A stretch of DNA of 64,000 nucleotides from Magnetospirillum sp. UT-4 (GCF_902729435.1 NZ_CACVCG010000037.1:1-64000), one strand, 5' to 3'; counted from the first letter of the stretch, positions 45,218 to 59,579 are shown. A program made the numbers and translations. The notes: generated from the letters alone by a model not told the origin.

Positions 45218-46555
45218 CTACCGGGCCTCAAGCCACGCCGGCAGGTCGGCCCTGGCCCGGTCGGAATACAGCTTCTTGCGATCACGGCCCTTGATCCGCT
45301 TGCCCCGGGCATCGCGGTCCGGCGGCGGCGGGAACAGGCCGAAATTGATGTTCATGGGCTGGTAGGTCTCGGCATTGGCGCCGCCGGTGACGTGGGCCAG
45401 GATCGCCCCCAGGGCGGTGGTGGCCGGCGGGGACGGCAGGTCGCGGCCCAGCCGCTCGGCGGCGGCGAACATCCCGGCCAGCAGGCCGATGGCGGTGCTT
45501 TCCACATAGCCCTCGCAGCCGGTGATCTGCCCGGCCAGGCGCAGGCGCGGCGCCGCCTTCAGCCGCAGGGTGGAATCGAGGACGCGCGGGCCGTTGACGA
45601 AGGTGTTGCGGTGCAGGCCGCCCAGGCGGGCGAACTCGGCATTTTCCAGCCCGGGGATGGTGCGGAACACCCGGACCTGTTCGCCGTGGCGCAGCTTGGT
45701 CTGGAACCCCACCATGTTGTAGAGGGTGCCCAGCGCGTTGTCCTGGCGCAGCTGGATCACCGCGAAGGGCTTGGGGCCGTAGGGATTGGTCAGGCCGACC
45801 GGCTTGCCGGGGCCGAAGGCCAGGGTGTCGCGGCCGCGCTCGGCCATCACCTCGATGGGCAGGCAGCCCTCGAAATAGGGAACGTCCTTCTCCCAGTCGT
45901 GGAACGGCACGGTCTCGGCCGCCAGCAGGGCATCGATGAAGGCGTAGTACTCGTCCCGGGTCAGCGGGCAGTTGATGTAGTCCGAGCCCTCGCCCTTGTC
46001 GTAGCGGGACTGGAACCACGCCTTGCCGAAATCGATGCTGTCCTTGTGCACGATGGGGGCGATGGCGTCGAAGAAGGACAGCGAGGCCTCGCCGGTCAGG
46101 GTGCGGATGGACTCGGCCAGGGGCGGCGAGGTCAGCGGCCCGGTGGCGACGATGACCGAGTCCCAGTCCTCCGGCGGCAGGCCGGCGATCTCCTCGCGCA
46201 CCACGGTGATCAGGGGATGGTCGCCCATGGCCGCCTCCACCGCCGCCGAAAAGCCCTCGCGGTCGACCGCCAGCGCGCCGCCGGCCGGCACCCGGTGGGC
46301 ATCGGCGCGGTCCAGGATCAGGGACCCAACGCGGCGCAATTCCTCGTGCAGCAGCCCGACGGCGTTGTAGTCGGCGTCGTCGGAGCGCAGGGAGTTGGAA
46401 CACACCAGCTCGGCCAGGGCGCCGGTCTGGTGGGCGGGGGTGGGGCGGTGCGGGCGCATCTCGTGCAGGACAACGGCGATGCCGGCCCGGGCGATCTGCC
46501 AGGCGGCCTCGCATCCGGCCAGGCCGCCGCCGATGACATGGATGGGTTGGGTCAT
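45218..46555 (-). CDS. trmFO: tRNA (uracil-54-C5)-methyltransferase TrmFO
   Basis: TrmFO (445 residues) methylates U54 in the T-loop of tRNA with methylenetetrahydrofolate and reduced FAD. It begins [20 protein letters not shown] (FAD site), contains [12 protein letters not shown] with the conserved Cys, and closes with [16 protein letters not shown] at 46555 is preferred; 46567 is also possible. It is divergent from the phosphatase gene and convergent with gloA. Confidence 0.95.
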   Translation of the reverse strand: MTQPIHVIGGGLAGCEAAWQIARAGIAVVLHEMRPHRPTPAHQTGALAELVCSNSLRSDDADYNAVGLLHEELRRVGSLILDRADAHRVPAGGALAVDREGFSAAVEAAMGDHPLITVVREEIAGLPPEDWDSVIVATGPLTSPPLAESIRTLTGEASLSFFDAIAPIVHKDSIDFGKAWFQSRYDKGEGSDYINCPLTRDEYYAFIDALLAAETVPFHDWEKDVPYFEGCLPIEVMAERGRDTLAFGPGKPVGLTNPYGPKPFAVIQLRQDNALGTLYNMVGFQTKLRHGEQVRVFRTIPGLENAEFARLGGLHRNTFVNGPRVLDSTLRLKAAPRLRLAGQITGCEGYVESTAIGLLAGMFAAAERLGRDLPSPPATTALGAILAHVTGGANAETYQPMNINFGLFPPPPDRDARGKRIKGRDRKKLYSDRARADLPAWLEAR

Positions 46556-46627
46556 GGGCCTGGACATAAGGCGGATGGCCCCGCCTGTCCAGCGCCTTGG
46601 CTTGATCGCCGATGCCGCAGCCGCCAC

Positions 46628-47389
46628 ATGCCGGATTGCGCCATGTGGACCTTCGCCTCCCTGCTGCCGTTCCGGCGGACCCGACGCACCGCCGCCGAAG
46701 CGTGGCCGCGGGAGCTGCCGGCTGTGCCCGGCTTCGACGTCGCCGGCGCCTGCCGGCCGCGCCATCGCCGGGGCGGCGACTTCCACGCGGTCTTCCTGCC
46801 GCCGGGCGAGGGCAGGGTGGCCATCGCGGTGGGTGACGTGGCCGGGCACGACGCCCTGGCCGCCCGCCTCAGGCGCATCGCCGGCCGCCTGCTCGAGCGG
46901 CGGGTGGCCGAGGCGGGGGCGCTGGCCCCCCTGTTCGGCGCCGTCAACCGCGAACTGGCGCCCTATATGCGCGGCGGGCGCTTCATGACCCTGTTCCTGG
47001 CGGTGATGGATGGCGCCAGCCGCTCCATCCATTGGATCAGCGCCGGCCATGGGCCGGTCATAGCCTACGATCCGGTCGCCGACGGCTTCGGCGATGTTCC
47101 CGGGCGCGACATTCCCCTCGGCGTCGATCCCGAGTGGCGCTTCCACGAGATGGCCCATCGCGGCTGGCCCAACGGCGCCCTGCTGGTGATCGGGACCGAC
47201 GGCATCTGGGAATGCCGCGACCCCGACGGCCAGATGTACGGCGCCGACCGCCTCCGCTCCGCCGTTCGCGCGGCCAGCGCCCAGGCGGCGGCAGGGATCG
47301 TCGCGGCAGTGATGGCGGATCTCGACCTGTTCCGCCGCGGCCGGCCGCAGGAGGACGACCTCACGCTGCTTGTCATCAAGGCGGTATAG
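46628..47389 (+). CDS. SpoIIE/PP2C-type serine/threonine phosphatase
   Basis: The 253-residue protein is a stand-alone PPM-type phosphatase domain like that of SpoIIE/RsbU. Metal-binding stretches are [53 protein letters not shown] and [11 protein letters not shown]. No sensor, receiver or membrane domain is attached. Such enzymes usually dephosphorylate an anti-anti-sigma factor, but no STAS or anti-sigma kinase gene is near. Two starts (46628, 46643) are possible, neither with a clear ribosome site. Confidence 0.88.
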   Translation: MPDCAMWTFASLLPFRRTRRTAAEAWPRELPAVPGFDVAGACRPRHRRGGDFHAVFLPPGEGRVAIAVGDVAGHDALAARLRRIAGRLLERRVAEAGALAPLFGAVNRELAPYMRGGRFMTLFLAVMDGASRSIHWISAGHGPVIAYDPVADGFGDVPGRDIPLGVDPEWRFHEMAHRGWPNGALLVIGTDGIWECRDPDGQMYGADRLRSAVRAASAQAAAGIVAAVMADLDLFRRGRPQEDDLTLLVIKAV

Positions 47390-47437
47390 GTATAATCAGG
47401 CAGCGCCACCTCCCCACAAGAGTAGGTCGAGACTGCC

Positions 47438-47857
47438 ATGGCCAAGTCGTACTACGTTGTCGGCGGCGAGTACGCCGATACCAGCTTCACCACCATCGCC
47501 CCGGGCCAGACCGAGGAACGCTTCGGCCCCTTCGACGAGCACGACGCCCATGTCTGCTGGCGGGCCATCACCGGCAAGACCGTGGACAACGCCATGGTGC
47601 GCTACTTCATCCGCTCCGACGAGGCCCCCTCGGCCGCCGACGAGTGGTTCGTGGTGGGCGGCGAGTACGCCGATACCGGCTTCGAGACCATCGCCCCCGG
47701 CCGCCACCTGGAAAGCCATGGCCCCTTCGCCCGCAAGGAGGCCATGGACAAGTGGCGCGAACTCACCGGCAAGACCGTCGACAACGCCATGATCCGCTAC
47801 GACCTGTTCAGCCGCGAGGAACTGGAACTGCGCGAGGCCGCCGCCGGTGAACGCTAG
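47438..47857 (+). CDS. Tandem DUF4170 protein
   Basis: The 139-residue protein is made of two copies of a ~54-residue module. Residues 5-58 start YYVVGGEYADTSFTTIAPG and end KTVDNAMVRYFI. Residues 69-122 start WFVVGGEYADTGFETIAPG and end KTVDNAMIRYDL. DUF4170 proteins I know of are usually one module of about 80 residues. It is soluble and has no catalytic motif I recognise. It stands 48 bp after the phosphatase gene and has AGGTCGAG ahead of the ATG. Function is unknown. Confidence 0.85.
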   Translation: MAKSYYVVGGEYADTSFTTIAPGQTEERFGPFDEHDAHVCWRAITGKTVDNAMVRYFIRSDEAPSAADEWFVVGGEYADTGFETIAPGRHLESHGPFARKEAMDKWRELTGKTVDNAMIRYDLFSREELELREAAAGER

Positions 47858-47938
47858 GATCGTGATTTTATAATGCTTCTAGCCTGGCGTCGCGAATTCG
47901 GGTATGTCAGGCCGGTCCAATCGCCAGGGGGATAGACC

Positions 47939-48262
47939 ATGTCGCACAAGTACCACGCCTTCGTCTGCGTCCAGAGCCGCCCGCCGGGCCACCCGCGCGG
48001 GTGCTGCACCAGCAAGGGCGGCGGCCAGGCCATGTTCGATCAGATGATGCAACGCTTCCAGCAGGGCATGCTGTGGGAGAAGGGCGTCAGCTTGGCCCAG
48101 GCCTCGTGCCTCGGCTTCTGCGGCAACGGCCCGCTGATGGTGGTGTACCCTGAAGGCGTCTGGTATCAGCCGACCCAGCCCGCCGATTTCGACGAGATCG
48201 TCCAGTCCCACTTCATCGAGGGCAAGGTGGTCGAACGGCTCCGGGTCCAGCCCGGCAAGTGA
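47939..48262 (+). CDS. Thioredoxin-like [2Fe-2S] ferredoxin
   Basis: The 107-residue protein binds a [2Fe-2S] cluster through Cys10, Cys23, Cys57 and Cys61, the C-x12-C...C-x3-C pattern of Aquifex-type thioredoxin-fold ferredoxins, with a spare Cys22. Related domains occur in NuoE of complex I. The motif ASCLGFCGNGPLMVVYPEGVWY is typical. AGGGGGATA precedes the ATG, and a strong terminator follows. The electron partner is not visible here. Confidence 0.92.
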   Translation: MSHKYHAFVCVQSRPPGHPRGCCTSKGGGQAMFDQMMQRFQQGMLWEKGVSLAQASCLGFCGNGPLMVVYPEGVWYQPTQPADFDEIVQSHFIEGKVVERLRVQPGK

Positions 48263-48267
48263 CCCAG

Positions 48268-48296
48268 AAGGCCCCGCGAAAGCGGGGCCTTTTTTC
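48268..48296 (+). terminator. Rho-independent terminator after the ferredoxin gene
   Basis: A 10-bp perfect stem, AAGGCCCCGC (48268-48277) with GCGGGGCCTT (48282-48291), has a GAAA tetraloop and then a T-run. Its last bases reach the stop codon of the convergent pentapeptide gene. Confidence 0.92.
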
Positions 48297-48705
48297 ATCG
48301 CGCTTTCGGCATCACGCAGCCCATCAGCCGGTGCAGGTCCCCGGGGCTGATGACGGTGCCCAGCACGTTGCAGCGCCAGGCGTCGGCGCCGTCGATATTG
48401 GCGCCGGTCAGGATGGCGTCGCGCAGATCGGTATTGGAGAGGTCGGCCTCCTGCAGGTTGGCGCCGGTGAAATCGACGCCGCGCAGGTTGGCGCCGCTGA
48501 GATTGGCCGCCGCCAGGTTGGCTCCGGCCAGATTGCACCCCGACAGATCGGCTTCGCGCAGGCTGATGTTCCTGAGGTCGCACCCGCTGAGATCGGCACC
48601 GCCGAACTGCTTGTGGTCGAGCTTGGCCCGCTTGGCGTCGGCGGCTCCCATCAGCCAGCGGGCATGGTCGGCCAGGATCGCTTCGAGGGTGGCGGGCGCG
48701 ATCAT
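48295..48705 (-). CDS. Pentapeptide-repeat protein
   Basis: The 136-residue protein has about 14 tandem A(D/N)LXX pentapeptides (about residues 36-108, e.g. GADLSGCDLRNISLREADL), predicted to form a right-handed beta-helix. A helical N-terminal cap (LEAILADHARWLMG) precedes it. Some family members mimic DNA and bind gyrase, but most have no known target. It begins 11 bp after the parvulin gene and is presumably its operon partner. Confidence 0.9.
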   Translation of the reverse strand: MIAPATLEAILADHARWLMGAADAKRAKLDHKQFGGADLSGCDLRNISLREADLSGCNLAGANLAAANLSGANLRGVDFTGANLQEADLSNTDLRDAILTGANIDGADAWRCNVLGTVISPGDLHRLMGCVMPKAR

Positions 48706-48716
48706 CGGTGCGGCTC

Positions 48717-49037
48717 CTAATCGGTGCGCTGGATCAGGTGGAAGCCGAACGGGGTTTCGACCACCTCGGACACCTCGCCGGTGCCGAGACCGAACGCCGC
48801 GGATTCGAATTCGGGCACCATCGAGCCCTGGCCGAAATAGCCCAGATCGCCGCCGTCCTCGCCCGAGGGGCAATCCGAGTATTCGCGGGCCAGGGCGGCG
48901 AAATCGGCGCCCTTGGCCAACTCGTCGCGCAGGGCCTGGATCGCCGATTCGGCGTCCGCCTTCGAGCGTTCCGCCATCGAACGCATGGACCCCTTGTACA
49001 TGAGGAGGATGTGAGAGGCGCGAATCTGCGAGGCCAT
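48717..49037 (-). CDS. Parvulin-type peptidyl-prolyl isomerase
   Basis: The 106-residue protein is a single parvulin (PpiC/rotamase) domain: [13 protein letters not shown] at the start, [26 protein letters not shown] in the centre (positions about 48815-48890), and [13 protein letters not shown] at the end. It has no signal peptide, so it acts in the cytoplasm. AAGGACG upstream fixes ATG 49037. It is followed by the pentapeptide-repeat gene. Confidence 0.93.
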   Translation of the reverse strand: MASQIRASHILLMYKGSMRSMAERSKADAESAIQALRDELAKGADFAALAREYSDCPSGEDGGDLGYFGQGSMVPEFESAAFGLGTGEVSEVVETPFGFHLIQRTD

Positions 49038-49100
49038 CGGTACGTCCTTGTGTGTTGGTTTCGCCCGGGACCATAGCAGGGATGGGGTGGGGGTTGTCAC

Positions 49101-49116
49101 GGTCAATCGGTTGACC
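49101..49116. promoter_or_regulatory. 16-bp palindrome GGTCAA-TCGG-TTGACC
   Basis: Perfect 6-bp arms with a 4-nt centre lie midway in the divergent gap between the parvulin (start 49037) and the 38-residue ORF (start 49175). It is a plausible operator for either. The regulator is unknown. Confidence 0.45.
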
Positions 49117-49174
49117 TCGCATTCCATGACAATCCGGTGATATAGTCGGCGAAACGTTGCCCTTGAGGTCCCGC

Positions 49175-49291
49175 ATGAGCATCGAAACCATTGCAATCGC
49201 TTCCGGCCTAGTGTTCGGCGCCGGGCTGATCGTCGCCAAGCTGCTCATCGGACGCGCCCTGGCCGTGCGGGCCGAGAAGGACCGCCGCTGA
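49175..49291 (+). CDS. 38-residue single-span membrane peptide
   Basis: The short frame encodes [20 protein letters not shown] followed by [18 protein letters not shown]. It has one hydrophobic helix (residues 5-27) and a basic tail, which predicts an N-out, C-in inner-membrane peptide. TGAGG at about 49163-49167 gives a ribosome site with 7-nt spacing. Its stop lies 3 bp before the TTG start of rluE, so the two look coupled. I know no family for it. Confidence 0.6.
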   Translation: MSIETIAIASGLVFGAGLIVAKLLIGRALAVRAEKDRR

Positions 49292-49294
49292 CGC

Positions 49295-49927
49295 TTGGCC
49301 CGCCTTCTTCTCCTCAATAAACCCTACGACGTACTGTGCCAGTTCAGCGACCGCGACGGCGGCCGGCGGACGCTGGCCGATTTCGTTCCGGTGCCGGACG
49401 TATATCCCGCCGGGCGCCTGGACCGCGATTCGGAAGGGCTGGTGGTGCTGACCGCCGACGGGCCGCTGATCGCCCGCATCAGCCAGCCGCGCTCCAAGCT
49501 GCCCAAGACCTATTGGGCGCAGGTCGAAGGCGTCCCCACCGAAGAGGCGTTGGAGCGGCTGCGGCGCGGCGTCGATCTCAACGACGGCCGCACCCTGCCG
49601 GCGGCGGCACGCCGGATGGCAGAACCGGACGGGCTATGGCCGCGCGACCCGCCGGTGCGGTGGCGGGCCAATATTCCGACCAGCTGGGTGGAGCTTGTGC
49701 TGACAGAAGGGCGGAACCGTCAGGTTCGCCGCATGACCGCCGCCGTGGGGTTCCCCACCCTGCGGCTGATCCGCTGGGCGGTGGGGGAATGGACGCTGGA
49801 GGGACTGGCGCCGGGCAGCTGGCGGGAGGTCGAAATCAGCGCGCCGGGGCCAGCGGCCCGAACGGCGGGCGCAGGCCCGAAGCGGCGGCCCGGGTCACCG
49901 CCAGGCCGATCCCGAACTGCGGGGTGA
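49295..49927 (+). CDS. rluE: 23S rRNA pseudouridine synthase, RluE-like
   Basis: The 210-residue enzyme isomerises a uridine of 23S rRNA (position 2457 in E. coli). It lacks an S4 domain and starts [16 protein letters not shown]. The catalytic Asp is in [17 protein letters not shown], and later [17 protein letters not shown] is characteristic of the RsuA/RluBEF group. The start must be TTG 49295, since a stop codon precedes it in frame and no ATG lies near. The last 30 residues are Pro/Arg/Gly-rich and overlap an ORF on the other strand. Confidence 0.9.
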   Translation: MARLLLLNKPYDVLCQFSDRDGGRRTLADFVPVPDVYPAGRLDRDSEGLVVLTADGPLIARISQPRSKLPKTYWAQVEGVPTEEALERLRRGVDLNDGRTLPAAARRMAEPDGLWPRDPPVRWRANIPTSWVELVLTEGRNRQVRRMTAAVGFPTLRLIRWAVGEWTLEGLAPGSWREVEISAPGPAARTAGAGPKRRPGSPPGRSRTAG

Positions 49928-50018
49928 TGTAGGGGCTGCGCCGTTCGCCGCGGGTGTTTTCGGACGTTTCCAGGCTCAGGGCTTCGTTGATCTCGCGCAA
50001 TTCAGCCGGTCCCAGCAT
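49836..50018 (-). CDS. Small hypothetical protein (60 residues)
   Basis: The frame starts [20 protein letters not shown] with an AGGGGT ribosome site 6 nt upstream. In the AT-richer DNA before it, TTGCAG and CTATCA are spaced by 17 bp (about 50049-50077, minus strand). Its 3' half overlaps the end of rluE by 92 bp. No family is recognised. The promoter and ribosome site argue that it is expressed, while the overlap leaves doubt. Confidence 0.5.
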   Translation of the reverse strand: MLGPAELREINEALSLETSENTRGERRSPYITPQFGIGLAVTRAAASGLRPPFGPLAPAR

Positions 50019-50104
50019 GGTCTTTACCCCTGACGAATGTCCGAGTCCGGTGATAGCGCAAAGGCATGCTGCACTGCAACAAAAATATTCTTACTGGCAA
50101 GGAA

Positions 50105-52948
<2,844 letters not shown>

Positions 52949-53023
52949 GACCCTCAGCCCTGCATCGCCATCGGCAGGGCCGGGATGTTAGAGAGATTCC
53001 GGGGCGGGATAAAGCCCGCGTCG

Positions 53024-53617
53024 CTACTGCAGCCGGACCTTCTCGCCCGGTCCCTTCAGCCAGGCCAGGAAATCGGGCTCCTTCTGGCCGGTGAAGCCGC
53101 GCTGATGCACGTAGGCGAAGGCGTTGACGTAGGGTTCCGGCTCCAGGTAGCCCACCGCCTTCCACGCCACCGCGTCCCCGCCGCCGCCCGTGGCGTCGTC
53201 CTTGTAGAACAGCATGGCCGGGGTGGCGCGCACGCCCAGCTTGCGGGCGTAGTCCTTTTCCGACAGCACCTGGCCGTCGAAATCGGTGATCTCGCGCGAG
53301 CCGTAAAGGTCGATCTGGATGACGTGGAAGCGGGACCGGATGTAGTCGACCACGCGCGGGTCGCGCAAATTGACCTCGTGCACCCGTTTGCAGGCGCCGC
53401 AGCCGCGCTGCTCGATGGTCAGCATCAGCTGCTTGCCGGCCTTGCGGGCATCGGCCAGGTCCTCCTTGAGGTCGAGGAAGCTGACCAGGAACCAGTCGGG
53501 GTGATAGAAGCCGTCATCGGCCATCTGCGGCGCCGGCAGCATTTCGGCCGCCGGAGCCGGGGCCGGAACGGCCAGCGACAGGAAAAGCGCGGCGACCGCC
53601 GCCGTCGTGAACTTCAT
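53024..53617 (-). CDS. Periplasmic thioredoxin-fold protein (SoxW-like)
   Basis: The 197-residue precursor has a signal peptide (residues 1-24, ending APAA) and a thioredoxin fold with the redox pair Cys73-Cys76 (RGCGACKRVH) and cis-Pro in VRATPAMLFY. The protein resembles SoxW-like disulfide reductases that keep periplasmic partners reduced. ATG 53617 is preferred, because the GGGGGAGG site abuts an ATG at 53623. No sox or ccm genes are present, so the partner is unknown. Confidence 0.85.
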   Translation of the reverse strand: MKFTTAAVAALFLSLAVPAPAPAAEMLPAPQMADDGFYHPDWFLVSFLDLKEDLADARKAGKQLMLTIEQRGCGACKRVHEVNLRDPRVVDYIRSRFHVIQIDLYGSREITDFDGQVLSEKDYARKLGVRATPAMLFYKDDATGGGGDAVAWKAVGYLEPEPYVNAFAYVHQRGFTGQKEPDFLAWLKGPGEKVRLQ

Positions 53618-53687
53618 GGACATCCTCCCCCGGGATCATTTTCGCCGATGGTAGCGAATCCCGGGGGGCTGGGGGAAGTCCGGACGA

Positions 53688-54242
53688 TCAGAAGGGGATA
53701 TCGTCGTCGAGATCGGCCGGCGGCTCCCAGCCGGACCCGCCGCCACCGCCGCCGCCGCCGCCACGCTGCTGGCCGCCACCGCCGCCGCCGCGCTGGGGCT
53801 GGGGCTGGCCGCCGCCGTAATCGCCGCCGTCGTCATACCCGCCGCCGCCGCCACCACCGCCGCCGCCACCACCGCCACCGCCGCCGCTGTCGCGGCCGCC
53901 GAGCAGAGTCAGCTCGCCCTTGAAGCGGCCGATCACCACCTCGGTCGAATAGCGCTCGACGCCCTGCTGGTCGGTCCATTTGCGGGTCTGCAGCGCGCCC
54001 TCGACATAGATCGAGCTGCCCTTCTTCAGGTAGCGCTCGGCGATGTCGGCCAGGTTGGGGTTGAAGATCACCACCCGGTGCCACTCGGTTTTTTCCCGCC
54101 GCTCGCCGCTGGACCGGTCCTTCCAGGTTTCGGAGGTGGCGATGGAAAGGTTGACGATCTTCGAGCCGTCCTGGGACGTACGCACCTCGGGATCGCGCCC
54201 GAGATTACCGACCAGGATGACCTTATTGACGCTACCGGCCAT
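53688..54242 (-). CDS. ssb: Single-stranded DNA-binding protein
   Basis: Ssb (184 residues) coats single-stranded DNA in replication and repair. The OB-fold (about residues 1-112) starts [19 protein letters not shown] and includes WHRVVIFN. The C-terminal tip DLDDDIPF is the usual hook for partner proteins. The linker is extreme, with an unbroken run of 16 glycines at about residue 121 and further poly-Gly blocks. It lies upstream of the thioredoxin-like gene and uvrA. Confidence 0.96.
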   Translation of the reverse strand: MAGSVNKVILVGNLGRDPEVRTSQDGSKIVNLSIATSETWKDRSSGERREKTEWHRVVIFNPNLADIAERYLKKGSSIYVEGALQTRKWTDQQGVERYSTEVVIGRFKGELTLLGGRDSGGGGGGGGGGGGGGGGYDDGGDYGGGQPQPQRGGGGGGQQRGGGGGGGGGSGWEPPADLDDDIPF

Positions 54243-54317
54243 GGAAGCCCTACCCCCGCTGCGAGAAAACCAAGGGACAGGACTTTAGCCTCAGGCCGCG
54301 GCGGCGAAAAGGGGATT

Positions 54318-55079
54318 TCACTGCCGCCGGCCATCGCGGGTTTCGGCGACGGTGGAGGTCGATTCGGCGGCGGCCCGGTAGGCCTCGGCGGCGCCCTGGG
54401 CATCGCCCAGCAGCCGCAGGCTGGCTCCCAGCCCGGTCAAGGCCTCGGAATCGCCGGGCCAGCGGGCCAGCGCGGCGTCGTAGGCCAGCACCGCCTCCCA
54501 ATGGCGCCCGGCGAGCCCCAGATTGGCGGCGGCGGCGACCACACCGTCGCGGCGCGGCGCCACCGGCAGGTCGCCGGGGTTGAGGATCACCAGGCCCCAA
54601 TGGCCGGCATCCCCCCACAGCCGCTCCAGCAGGTCGAAGGAAACCGCCCGGCCGGCCTGTCCGCCGCCGTTGACCAGCAGGGCGCCGCGGTCGTGCCCGA
54701 CGGCGACGACGCAGTTCCACAGCGGCTTTTCCGCCACCCCGCGGTTCTCCAGCAGCAGCACCGGATGGCCGGAGTCCAGTTCGGCGATGACGGCGTCGAG
54801 GCCCGACACCGGATAGGCGAAGCGTCCGTAGCGTGCCGCCGCCGCCACCAGCACCTTGCGCGGGTCGCCGCTGCGGCGGGCGAAGGCCGCCTCCAGCGTG
54901 TCCGCCCGCACGTCCAGCCCGGTCCAGCCCAGCATCATGGCCAGCGAGGCCGGCCCGCAGCGAAAGCCCTCCTGGGCGTGGAACGGTACGCCGGCGACGC
55001 GCACCGCCGGGGGTGCCGCCGGTCCGGAACAGGCCGCCAGGACCAGGCCGGCGCAGACCAGGGGGGCCAAACGGTGCAT
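54318..55079 (-). CDS. PA2778-like C39-fold lipoprotein, catalytic His replaced
   Basis: The 253-residue lipoprotein (lipobox LAAC, Cys18) is a paralogue of the protein at 23725. It has the same C39-like domain with Cys41 ([14 protein letters not shown]) and a shorter TPR-like tail ([20 protein letters not shown]). At the catalytic His position (VWHFAVAIG in the paralogue) it reads LWNCVVAVG, so Asn122 replaces His. It may bind rather than cleave. GGAGGA 8 nt upstream fixes ATG 55079. No PA2779-type partner lies beside it. Confidence 0.8.
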   Translation of the reverse strand: MHRLAPLVCAGLVLAACSGPAAPPAVRVAGVPFHAQEGFRCGPASLAMMLGWTGLDVRADTLEAAFARRSGDPRKVLVAAAARYGRFAYPVSGLDAVIAELDSGHPVLLLENRGVAEKPLWNCVVAVGHDRGALLVNGGGQAGRAVSFDLLERLWGDAGHWGLVILNPGDLPVAPRRDGVVAAAANLGLAGRHWEAVLAYDAALARWPGDSEALTGLGASLRLLGDAQGAAEAYRAAAESTSTVAETRDGRRQ

Positions 55080-55335
55080 GTCGCGTTCCTCCGTCCACCA
55101 TGCCGAAGCGTGGACCGAATCTAGCGTGGAGCGGACGATGTCGGACGGTGCTCTTCCGGCCATCGCCGAAAGGGGAAACCGGCGCTGCCGAAGGGGAATG
55201 AATCCGCCCTTCCGCGCCCTTTCCGGCGCCGCGCCGGGCGGTCGGCCTTGTGGTTGTCGCAGTGCACGATATCTGGTAGCGTGCGCCTCCGTGGCCGCCG
55301 TGCCGCCCCCAAATTCTGGTTTTCCGGGAACCCCC

Positions 55336-58012
<2,677 letters not shown>

Positions 58013-58020
<8 letters not shown>

Positions 58021-58516
58021 GCGGATCGGCCTCTATCCCGGTACCTTCGATCCCATTACCAACGGCCATCTCGATATCGTCTCCCGTGCCGCCAAGGTCG
58101 TCGACCGCCTGATTGTGGCGGTGGCGGTCAACGCCGGCAAGGGGCCGCTGTTCACCCTGGACGAGCGCGTCGAACTGGTGCGTGAGGAGGTCGCCGATGT
58201 CGGCGCCGCCAACGGCGTCAACATCGACGTGCTGCCCTTCGACAACCTTCTGGTGGACTTCGCCAGGGACAGCGGAGCGCGCATCATCATCCGCGGGCTT
58301 CGCGCGGTGTCGGATTTCGAGTACGAATTCCAGATGGCGGGCATGAACGCCCGCCTGTCGCCGGACACCGAGACGCTGTTCCTGATGGCCTCGGAACGCT
58401 GCCAGTTCATCTCCTCGCGCTTCGTCAAGGAGATCGGGCGGCTGGGCGGCGACATTTCGTCCTTCGTCAGCCCGCGCGTCCGCGCCAGGCTGGAGGAGAA
58501 GTTCAGGGCCGAATAA
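58013..58516 (+). CDS. coaD: Phosphopantetheine adenylyltransferase
   Basis: CoaD (167 residues) makes dephospho-CoA in coenzyme A synthesis. The nucleotidyltransferase motif [18 protein letters not shown] and the C-terminal [21 protein letters not shown] are diagnostic. GGAGGGG lies ahead of ATG 58013, within the end of gyrA, so translation is coupled. It is followed by two cyclophilin genes. Confidence 0.96.
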
Positions 58517-58545
58517 GGCCCGTCCATAGGGAGGGAGGACCGGCG

Positions 58546-59025
58546 GTGGACCGCGAGAATACCCTGTATCTTGAGCTGAAGGACGGTCGCGTGGTCATCG
58601 AGCTGCGCCCCGACATCGCTCCCAACCATGTCGCCCGCATCAAGGAACTGGCCCGCCAGGGATTCTATGACGGGCTGAAGTTCCACCGCGTCATCGACGG
58701 CTTCATGGCCCAGACCGGCTGCCCCGAGGGCACCGGGACCGGCGGGTCGGGGCGCAACCTGAAGGCCGAGTTCAGCCGCGAGAAGCATGTCCGCGGCACC
58801 TGCTCCATGGCCCGCGCTTCGAGCCCGGATTCGGCCGATTCCCAGTTCTTCATCATGTTCGACGACGCGCCGCACCTGAACGGCAAGTATTCGGTGTGGG
58901 GCCAGGTGGTCGAAGGCATGGACAAGGTCGATGCCATCAAGAAGGGCAGCGCCGCCCGCAACGGCAGCGTCGAAACCCCCGACTGCATCGTCGCCATGAA
59001 GGTTGCCGCAGACGTCGAGGAATGA
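58546..59025 (+). CDS. Cyclophilin-type peptidyl-prolyl isomerase, cytoplasmic
   Basis: The 159-residue protein is a bare cyclophilin domain with FHRVIDGFMAQTGCPEGTGTG, SQFFIMFDDAPHLNGKYSVWG and no signal peptide. The active-site Arg, Phe and Gln are present. Start is GTG 58546, preceded by GGGAGGAGG. It sits between coaD and a secreted copy whose coding start lies just 3 bp after this gene's stop. Confidence 0.93.
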   Translation: MDRENTLYLELKDGRVVIELRPDIAPNHVARIKELARQGFYDGLKFHRVIDGFMAQTGCPEGTGTGGSGRNLKAEFSREKHVRGTCSMARASSPDSADSQFFIMFDDAPHLNGKYSVWGQVVEGMDKVDAIKKGSAARNGSVETPDCIVAMKVAADVEE

Positions 59026-59027
59026 CC

Positions 59028-59579
59028 ATGAAGCCATTGAAACTCATCGCCTTCGTGCTTTCCCTGGCGGCCCTTTCCTGGGCCGGCCCGGCGACCGCCG
59101 GCGATCCCGAGAACACCTTGCTGCTGGACCTGCCGTGGGGCCGGGTGACCATCGAGATGCGGCCGGACATCGCGCCCCAGCATGTCGCCCGCATCAAGGA
59201 GCTGACCCGCAAGGGCTTCTACGACGGCACCCCGTTCCACCGGGTCATCCCCGGCTTCATGGCCCAGGGCGGCGATCCCACCGGGACCGGCACCGGCGGG
59301 TCCGGGCTGAAGCTGCCGGCCGAGTTCTCGGGCGAGCATTTCGTCCGCAGCGTGGTCGGCATGGCCCGCTCGTCCTCTCCCAACAGCGCCGATTCCCAGT
59401 TCTTCATCATGCTGGGCAGCGCCCCGTCGCTGGACGGCAAGTACACCATCTGGGGCCGCGTGACCGAGGGCATGGAGCACGTGGACAAGATCACCAAGGG
59501 GTCCGAAGCCGACAACGGCGTGGTGCCGCGTCCGGACAAGCTGGTCCGCATGCGGGTGGCCGCCGACGTGAAGCAGTGA
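59028..59579 (+). CDS. Cyclophilin-type peptidyl-prolyl isomerase, periplasmic
   Basis: The 183-residue precursor has a signal peptide (residues 1-25, LKLIAFVLSLAALSWAGP, ending ATA) before a cyclophilin domain very similar to its neighbour (FHRVIPGFMAQGGDPTGTGTG). It folds proteins in the periplasm, like PpiA. GAGG at 59017-59020 favours ATG 59028 over 59022. The pair is a tandem duplication with different destinations. Confidence 0.93.
   Translation: MKPLKLIAFVLSLAALSWAGPATAGDPENTLLLDLPWGRVTIEMRPDIAPQHVARIKELTRKGFYDGTPFHRVIPGFMAQGGDPTGTGTGGSGLKLPAEFSGEHFVRSVVGMARSSSPNSADSQFFIMLGSAPSLDGKYTIWGRVTEGMEHVDKITKGSEADNGVVPRPDKLVRMRVAADVKQ

Noticed and set aside
52949-53023. SOS box upstream of uvrA
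   Set aside because: No GTTC-N7-GTTC or GAAC-N7-GAAC pattern is present; only a short GCCCTGC/GCAGGGC hairpin.
53780-53900. CRISPR-like or tandem DNA repeat
   Set aside because: It is the poly-glycine linker of ssb, not spaced repeats.
55080-55335. Gene in the gap before gyrA
   Set aside because: Short frames here have no ribosome site or domain; it reads as the gyrA and lipoprotein promoter region, with no clear consensus promoter.
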